DNA of 55,334 nucleotides from Burkholderiales bacterium. GTDB taxonomy: Bacteria; Pseudomonadota; Gammaproteobacteria; Burkholderiales; Ga0077523. Positions within the stretch are counted from its first letter, which is position 1. Every line of letters begins with the position of its first letter. The stretch spans positions 1 through 55,334 of the forward strand of contig JAIESW010000045.1 of the NCBI GenBank assembly GCA_019745565.1, written 5' to 3'. The position numbers and the translations under genes were made by a program. Below, piece after piece: positions 50,709 through 55,334 of this stretch. The notes beneath the pieces are model-generated. The model saw nothing but the letters and a program-made list of their open reading frames with translations, was not told the origin of the DNA and ran no database searches.

Positions 50709-51541
50709 GAAGCCCGGATCCAGGTGCGCCAGGCGATCCAGAGTTTGCGCAGGGGCGTCAGCGTCACGCGCTCGTTCATCACGCGCCTTCCTTCGGCGGC
50801 GATCTCGTCGAGCAGCCGTTCGTAGATGGCGCCCATCACGATGCCGGCGCGCTGCGCCCTGCGATCCTCCTGCGGCAGCAGCGACCACGCTTTCGCGTAG
50901 TAGCCGCGCGCGCGCTCGACCTGTTCGGCCAGCAACCGCTCGAGCGCGTCGGTTTCGCGAAACAGGATGACGTCGTCCACCGCGACGCCATGCCGGGCCA
51001 TCTCGTCGAGCGGCAGGTAGATGCGGTTGCGGCGCGCATCTTCCCCGACGTCGCGCACGATGTTGGTGAGCTGCAGGGCGAGCCCGAGGTTGCGCGCGTA
51101 GTCGAGCGTCGCGGGATTGCGGTAGCCGAAGATCTCGGCCGACAGCAGACCCACCACGCCGGCGACGCGGTAGCAATAGACCTCGAGGGTCGGGAAGTCC
51201 GGATAGCGGTTGTAGTCGAGGTCCATCTGCATGCCGTCGATGATCTCGAGGAACCGCTCCTGCGGAAGATTCGTGTCGCGCACGATCGGCTGCAATGCGC
51301 GCGCCACCGGATGCTGCGGTTCTCCCGCGAAGACCGCGGCGATCTCGGTACGCCACCAGTCGAGGCGTCGGCGCGCGACGATCGGGTCGCTCGTCTCGTC
51401 GACCGTGTCGTCCACCTCGCGGCAGAACGCATACAGCGCGGTGATCGCGCGTCGTTGAGGAGGCGGCAGGAACAGGAAGCTGTAGTAGAAGCTGGAGCCG
51501 CTCTGCGCGGCCTTGCGCTGGCAGTATTCGTCGGGCGTCAT
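50705..51541 (-). CDS. hpnD: Presqualene diphosphate synthase HpnD
   Basis: 278 residues from the ATG at 51541 (MTPDEYCQRKAAQSGSSFYY); an upstream start at 51607 would add 22 residues encoded by repeat sequence and is rejected. The two aspartate motifs are FCREVDDTVDE and NIVRDVGEDARRNRIYLP. It joins two farnesyl diphosphates to presqualene diphosphate in the cytoplasm. It is the middle gene of hpnCDE; the gap to hpnC is filled by a repeat. Confidence 0.94.
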   Translation of the reverse strand: MTPDEYCQRKAAQSGSSFYYSFLFLPPPQRRAITALYAFCREVDDTVDETSDPIVARRRLDWWRTEIAAVFAGEPQHPVARALQPIVRDTNLPQERFLEIIDGMQMDLDYNRYPDFPTLEVYCYRVAGVVGLLSAEIFGYRNPATLDYARNLGLALQLTNIVRDVGEDARRNRIYLPLDEMARHGVAVDDVILFRETDALERLLAEQVERARGYYAKAWSLLPQEDRRAQRAGIVMGAIYERLLDEIAAEGRRVMNERVTLTPLRKLWIAWRTWIRAS

Positions 51542-51544
51542 GGC

Positions 51545-51622
51545 GCAGCCTGCGCAGGGCCGCCCCAAGCGGGCTGGCCCCCTCGGGGGGAAGGGCCGCA
51601 GGCCCATCGGGGGGAAGTCATC
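51545..51622 (-). repeat. Dispersed repeat, family 2 (copy 3, inverted)
   Basis: Read on the minus strand it carries CCCCCCGAGGGGGCCAGC then CTTGGGGCGGCCC, the shared core of the copies at 14340 and 40839. It occupies the 81 bases between hpnC and hpnD, ending a few bases before the hpnD ATG. Internal palindromes (GGGCCGCAGGCCC) allow a hairpin. Confidence 0.7.
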
Positions 51623-52432
51623 CTACCGTAGCAGGGCGCGCATCAGCATGAGCGGCCAATCGGGCGCCCGCAGTACCGGACGACGGCGGAAGACGTCACC
51701 GTCGATGCGTGCCAGCTTCTCGAGAATGCGCTCGCCGCCGGCGACGATCAGGCGCAGTTCCAGCCCGAACCGGCCCTGCAACACGCGGCCGAGGGGCGCG
51801 CCGGCGAGCAGCATGTCGCGCGCCCGGGCGATCTGGGTGTGGATGAATTCGCGCCACGGCCCGCTCACGTCGCCGCGCGCAATGCGCGGCTCGTCGATGC
51901 CGAAGCGCTTCATGTCGTCGAGCGGCAGATAGATGCGATTCTTGCGGTAGTCGATTTCGATGTCCTGCAGGAAGTTGATGAGTTGCAGGCTGCTGCAGAT
52001 GCAATCCGAATACTCGAGACTCTTCGGGGCGAGTTCGCCTTCGAGGTGCAGGAGCAGGCGGCCCACGGGGTTCGCGGAACGTCGGCAGTAATCCAGCACA
52101 TCGGCGAACGTGGCGTAGCGCGTGGTCGTGACGTCCTGGGTGAACGCATCGAGCAGATCGCGGAAGAGCTGGATCGGCAAGCGATGCGCCCGGATGGTCG
52201 CGGCGACCCCGTGGTAGAGATCGAGGCGGGGTTCCTCGCCCCGCTCGATCCGGTCGAGGTCGGCGTTGCGGTCGGCCAGGGCGGTGAGGCGATGCTGCGG
52301 CGAAAGGTCGCCTTCGTCGGCGATGTCATCGGCTTCTCGGGCGAACCGGTAGATCCAGGTCACGGGCTCCCGGAGCCGTGCCGGCAGGATGATCGAAGCG
52401 ACCGGGAAATTCTCGTAGTGGCCGACGCCCAT
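51623..52432 (-). CDS. hpnC: Hydroxysqualene synthase HpnC
   Basis: 269 residues from the ATG at 52432 (MGVGHYENFPVASIILPARL, the usual start of HpnC); a GTG at 52447 would add five. The aspartate motifs are FAREADDIADEGD and NFLQDIEIDYRKNRIYLP. It converts presqualene diphosphate to hydroxysqualene. It is the first gene of the unit hpnC-hpnD-hpnE-SDR. Squalene-hopene cyclase is not in this window. Confidence 0.94.
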   Translation of the reverse strand: MGVGHYENFPVASIILPARLREPVTWIYRFAREADDIADEGDLSPQHRLTALADRNADLDRIERGEEPRLDLYHGVAATIRAHRLPIQLFRDLLDAFTQDVTTTRYATFADVLDYCRRSANPVGRLLLHLEGELAPKSLEYSDCICSSLQLINFLQDIEIDYRKNRIYLPLDDMKRFGIDEPRIARGDVSGPWREFIHTQIARARDMLLAGAPLGRVLQGRFGLELRLIVAGGERILEKLARIDGDVFRRRPVLRAPDWPLMLMRALLR

Positions 52433-52523
52433 GGGAACGATGCCCACCCCGAAAAGATGTTGCGGTTCAGAAGGTTGAAAGCGGTCGGCGAGGCTGCCGG
52501 GTGCGAGGGCGGGTGGAGTGTAC

Positions 52524-52529
52524 TAGAAT
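52524..52529 (+). promoter_or_regulatory. Likely -10 element of the tRNA-Leu gene
   Basis: TAGAAT ends ten bases before the tRNA 5' end, the distance expected if transcription starts near it. The -35 is not clear. Confidence 0.4.
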
Positions 52530-52538
52530 GCGGTCAGC

Positions 52539-52623
52539 GCGAAAGTGGCGGAATTGGCAGACGCACTGGATTTAGGTTCCAGCGCCGCAAGGCTTGGGGG
52601 TTCGAGTCCCCCCTTTCGCACCA
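52539..52623 (+). tRNA. tRNA-Leu (anticodon UAG)
   Basis: 85 bases including an encoded CCA. Acceptor arms GCGAAAG (52539-52545) and CTTTCGC (52613-52619) pair perfectly. The anticodon stem CTGGA/TCCAG encloses the loop TTTAGGT with TAG at 52573-52575, which reads CUA-family leucine codons. A long variable arm (class II) and GGTTCGAGTCC in the T arm are present. It lies 145 bases upstream of tig, a common betaproteobacterial arrangement. Confidence 0.97.
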
Positions 52624-52735
52624 GAGACTCCGGCGGACCGCTCCAACCCGCTGCTTCCTGCCAGGCATCGTTCCCTCGAATTCCGTTCGAGCCGGTCGTT
52701 GCCGCGGGTGGAGGTCCGCCGGGGTCTCTGGTGCG
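52617..52735. repeat. Large inverted repeat including the tRNA 3' end
   Basis: Arms 52617-52639 and 52713-52735 are 23 bases long and complementary except for one position that becomes a G-U pair in RNA. The left arm begins with the last bases of tRNA-Leu (CGCACCA). The stem continues inward with CTCCAACCCGC / GCGGGTGGAG, and an inner hairpin CTCGAA-N5-TTCGAG sits near the tip. The whole gap between tRNA and tig is thus one folded element. Confidence 0.8.
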
Positions 52736-52768
52736 TGTAACCCTCCGATCGAAAAAAGAGTCCGCCGC

Positions 52769-54076
52769 ATGCAAGCCAGTCTGGAAACCTTGAGTACCCT
52801 GGAACGCCGCCTGAAGGTCGCCGTTCCGGTCAATCAGATCAACAACGAAGTCGAGAACCGCCTGAAGCGCCTCCAGCGCACGGTCAAGCTGCACGGCTTC
52901 CGGCCCGGCAAGGTGCCGATGAAGGTGGTGGTGCAGCAGTTCGGCTCGCAGGTGCGCCAGGAAGTCCTGGGCGACACCGTGGAGCGCACCTTCGGCGAGG
53001 CGGTGCGCGAGAAGAACCTGCGCGTGGCCGGCTATCCGCGCATCGAGGCGCAGCCCGGCGGCGAGGCTGCCGCCGATTTCGAGTTCACGGCCACCTTCGA
53101 GATCTTCCCGGAAGTGAAGATCGGCGACCTCGCGGCGACCACCATCGAGCGGCCGGTGGTCACCGTGGACGAGCCGGAAGTGGACAAGACCATCGAGGTG
53201 CTGCGCAAGCAGCGCGTGAGCTATGCGGAAGTCGATCGCGCGGCCGCCGCAGGCGACGTCGTCGTGATCGACTACAAAGGCACCATCGACGGTGTGCCTT
53301 TCGACGGCGGCACTGCCGAGGGCCAGAGCGTCGTGCTCGGCGAAGGCCGGTTGCTGGCCGATTTCGAGACGGCGCTGATCGGAATGAGCGCCGGTGCGAC
53401 CAAGTCGTTTGAACTCACTTTTCCCGCGGACTATCATGGGACCGAGGTCGCCGGCAAGAAGGCCGTCTTCGAGGTCACCCTGCACAAGGTCCAGGAACAG
53501 AAACTGCCCGCAGTAGATGCGGAATTCGCCAAGAGTCTGGGCGTAGAAGACGGCGATCTCGCCAAGATGCGCGCCGACGTGCGGTCCAACCTGGAGCGCG
53601 AGGTCAAGCGCCGGGTGCAAGCCAGAGTCAAGGATCAGGCGCTGAAGTCGTTACTGGAATCGGCGACCCTGGAAATCCCCAAGGCGCTGGTCGACATGGA
53701 GATCGAGCGGCTGATGGCGCAGATGGCGGACAACCTTCGCGGGCGCGGCATGAAGGAAGACGCGATGAACATGCCGCGCGAGGCCTTCGAGCCCGAGGCG
53801 CGTCGCCGCGTCAGCATCGGCCTGGTGCTGAACGAGCTGGTCAAGCAGAACGACATCAAGGCGCAACCCGATCAGGTGAAGGCCATGATCGAGGACTACG
53901 CTGAGAGCTACGAGCATCCGGAAGAGGTCGTCCGCTGGTACTACCAGTCCGGCGACCGCGTTCGCGAGGTCGAGGCGGTCGTGCTGGAGAACAACGTGGT
54001 GGACTGGGTGCTGAAACACGCCAAGGTGGTGGATCAGCCCACCGCCTTCGACCAACTGATGGGGAACGCGCAATGA
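52769..54076 (+). CDS. tig: Trigger factor
   Basis: 435 residues from the ATG at 52769. The ribosome-binding loop is [12 protein letters not shown] near residue 44. The FKBP-type peptidyl-prolyl isomerase domain (about 160-245) includes [19 protein letters not shown]. The C-terminal helical chaperone domain follows. It binds nascent chains at the ribosome exit. The stop overlaps the clpP ATG (ATGA), so synthesis is coupled with the Clp protease. Confidence 0.96.
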   Translation: MQASLETLSTLERRLKVAVPVNQINNEVENRLKRLQRTVKLHGFRPGKVPMKVVVQQFGSQVRQEVLGDTVERTFGEAVREKNLRVAGYPRIEAQPGGEAAADFEFTATFEIFPEVKIGDLAATTIERPVVTVDEPEVDKTIEVLRKQRVSYAEVDRAAAAGDVVVIDYKGTIDGVPFDGGTAEGQSVVLGEGRLLADFETALIGMSAGATKSFELTFPADYHGTEVAGKKAVFEVTLHKVQEQKLPAVDAEFAKSLGVEDGDLAKMRADVRSNLEREVKRRVQARVKDQALKSLLESATLEIPKALVDMEIERLMAQMADNLRGRGMKEDAMNMPREAFEPEARRRVSIGLVLNELVKQNDIKAQPDQVKAMIEDYAESYEHPEEVVRWYYQSGDRVREVEAVVLENNVVDWVLKHAKVVDQPTAFDQLMGNAQ

Positions 54077-54729
54077 ACTGGGGCAATCCGATGAATTCCG
54101 ATCCGATGGGCGCCCGCTCCCCGTGGGACCCGCAGGCGCTCGGCCTGATCCCCATGGTCATCGAGCAGAGCGGCCGGGGCGAACGGGCCTACGATATCTA
54201 CTCGCGCCTGCTCAAGGAGCGGGTGGTGTTCCTGGTGGGGCCGGTCAACGACGTCACGGCCAACCTGATCGTGGCCCAGCTCCTGTTCCTGGAGTCGGAG
54301 AATCCCGACAAGGACATCTTCTTCTACATCAACTCGCCCGGCGGCTCGGTGTCGGCGGGGCTGGCGATCTACGACACGATGCAGTTCGTGAAGCCCGACG
54401 TGTCGACGCTCTGTATCGGGCAGGCGGCCAGCATGGGGGCCTTCCTGCTCGCTGCCGGGGCCAAGGGCAAGCGCTTCGTGCTGCCCAACTCGCGCGTGAT
54501 GATCCACCAGCCCATGGGCGGTTTCCAGGGTCAGGCCTCGGACATCGAAATCCACGCCCGCGAGATCCTCTACCTGCGCGAGCGCCTCAATTCGCTGATG
54601 GCGAAGCACACTGGCCAGGATATTGCGACGATTGAAAAAGACACCGATCGTGACAACTTCCTGAGTGCGGACGAGTCGGTGAAGTACGGCCTGGTGGACA
54701 AAGTCCTCGCCAATCGGGCGGACGTTTGA
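54073..54729 (+). CDS. clpP: ATP-dependent Clp protease proteolytic subunit
   Basis: 218 residues. The catalytic triad is Ser120 ([11 protein letters not shown]), His145 (VMIHQPMGG) and Asp194 (DTDRDNF), with the same spacing as in E. coli ClpP. The first ~20 residues form the propeptide. It assembles as a tetradecamer fed by ClpX, encoded 69 bases downstream, or ClpA. The start overlaps the tig stop. Confidence 0.97.
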   Translation: MNWGNPMNSDPMGARSPWDPQALGLIPMVIEQSGRGERAYDIYSRLLKERVVFLVGPVNDVTANLIVAQLLFLESENPDKDIFFYINSPGGSVSAGLAIYDTMQFVKPDVSTLCIGQAASMGAFLLAAGAKGKRFVLPNSRVMIHQPMGGFQGQASDIEIHAREILYLRERLNSLMAKHTGQDIATIEKDTDRDNFLSADESVKYGLVDKVLANRADV

Positions 54730-54798
54730 TGAACGGCGGGAACGGTACGCCCCTGTGGCGTTCTGAAGTAGTGATCTAGCGCGGGAGCAAGGCCCACG

Positions 54799-55334
<536 letters not shown>

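Noticed and set aside
51541..51607. Longer N-terminus for HpnD starting at 51607
   Set aside because: The extra 22 residues come from the dispersed repeat and do not match the family; the ATG at 51541 gives the normal start.
52617..52735. Phage or island attachment site at tRNA-Leu
   Set aside because: The repeat is inverted, not direct, no integrase is nearby, and tig-clpP-clpX follow in normal order.

Overview
The window is a GC-rich, densely coding chromosomal segment that looks betaproteobacterial. Pointers are the order tRNA-Leu(UAG) - tig - clpP - clpX at the right end, the hpnC-hpnD-hpnE squalene cluster, the neighbouring lplT / alr / radA genes, and two families of short GC-rich palindromic repeats of a kind common between genes in that class. 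There is no phage, plasmid, insertion sequence or CRISPR array. The last gene (clpX) is cut by the window edge, and the first ~160 bases hold only a decayed gene end. No gene-free stretch exceeds about 240 bases.

Layout. 0-3.5 kb: a membrane-anchored TAXI-type solute-binding protein divergent from a kinase-HDOD fusion protein. 3.5-10 kb (minus strand): an FAD oxidoreductase, cyclopropane fatty acid synthase, then a catabolic group (SDR, lambda-crystallin-type 3-hydroxyacid dehydrogenase, a frameshifted beta-keto acid cleavage enzyme, tartrate/D-malate dehydrogenase). 10-13 kb (minus): a Fur-family regulator with a DmeF-like metal exporter, and an orphan amino-acid-type ABC binding protein. 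13.2-18 kb (plus): tsaB-rimI-udg, then lemA with two TPM-domain genes, then an FMN reductase. 18-22.7 kb: lplT, alr, a small metallopeptidase-like gene, radA. 22.8-26 kb (minus): a tight cyclase - lipoprotein - Ser/Thr kinase signalling operon.

26-48.5 kb is a fatty-acid beta-oxidation island: acyl-CoA synthetase, etfB-etfA, acyl-CoA dehydrogenase, a PsrA-like TetR regulator with a perfect palindromic operator over its own promoter, fadE, an enoyl-CoA hydratase/isomerase-like gene, an SDR, two thioesterases, a FadL-like porin, a FadN-type bifunctional enzyme, a thiolase, and ETF:quinone oxidoreductase. These cover the steps from uptake and activation through oxidation to electron transfer into the quinone pool, and the PsrA-like protein is the obvious candidate regulator. 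A class II aldolase, an HDOD protein and a Gcr-type membrane protein lie inside this stretch.

48.6-52.4 kb (minus) carries hpnC, hpnD, hpnE and an SDR coupled by stop/start overlaps (squalene for hopanoids). 52.5 kb to the end is tRNA-Leu, trigger factor, clpP and clpX, with a large inverted repeat that includes the 3' end of the tRNA.

The points most worth following are the cyclase-lipoprotein-kinase operon (its lipoprotein N-terminus appears to be encoded by a dispersed repeat), the kinase-HDOD fusion with altered catalytic motifs, the PsrA-type operator, the tRNA-tig inverted repeat, the SDR with a missing catalytic tyrosine beside hpnE, and the frameshifted cleavage enzyme in a beta-hydroxyacid cassette.
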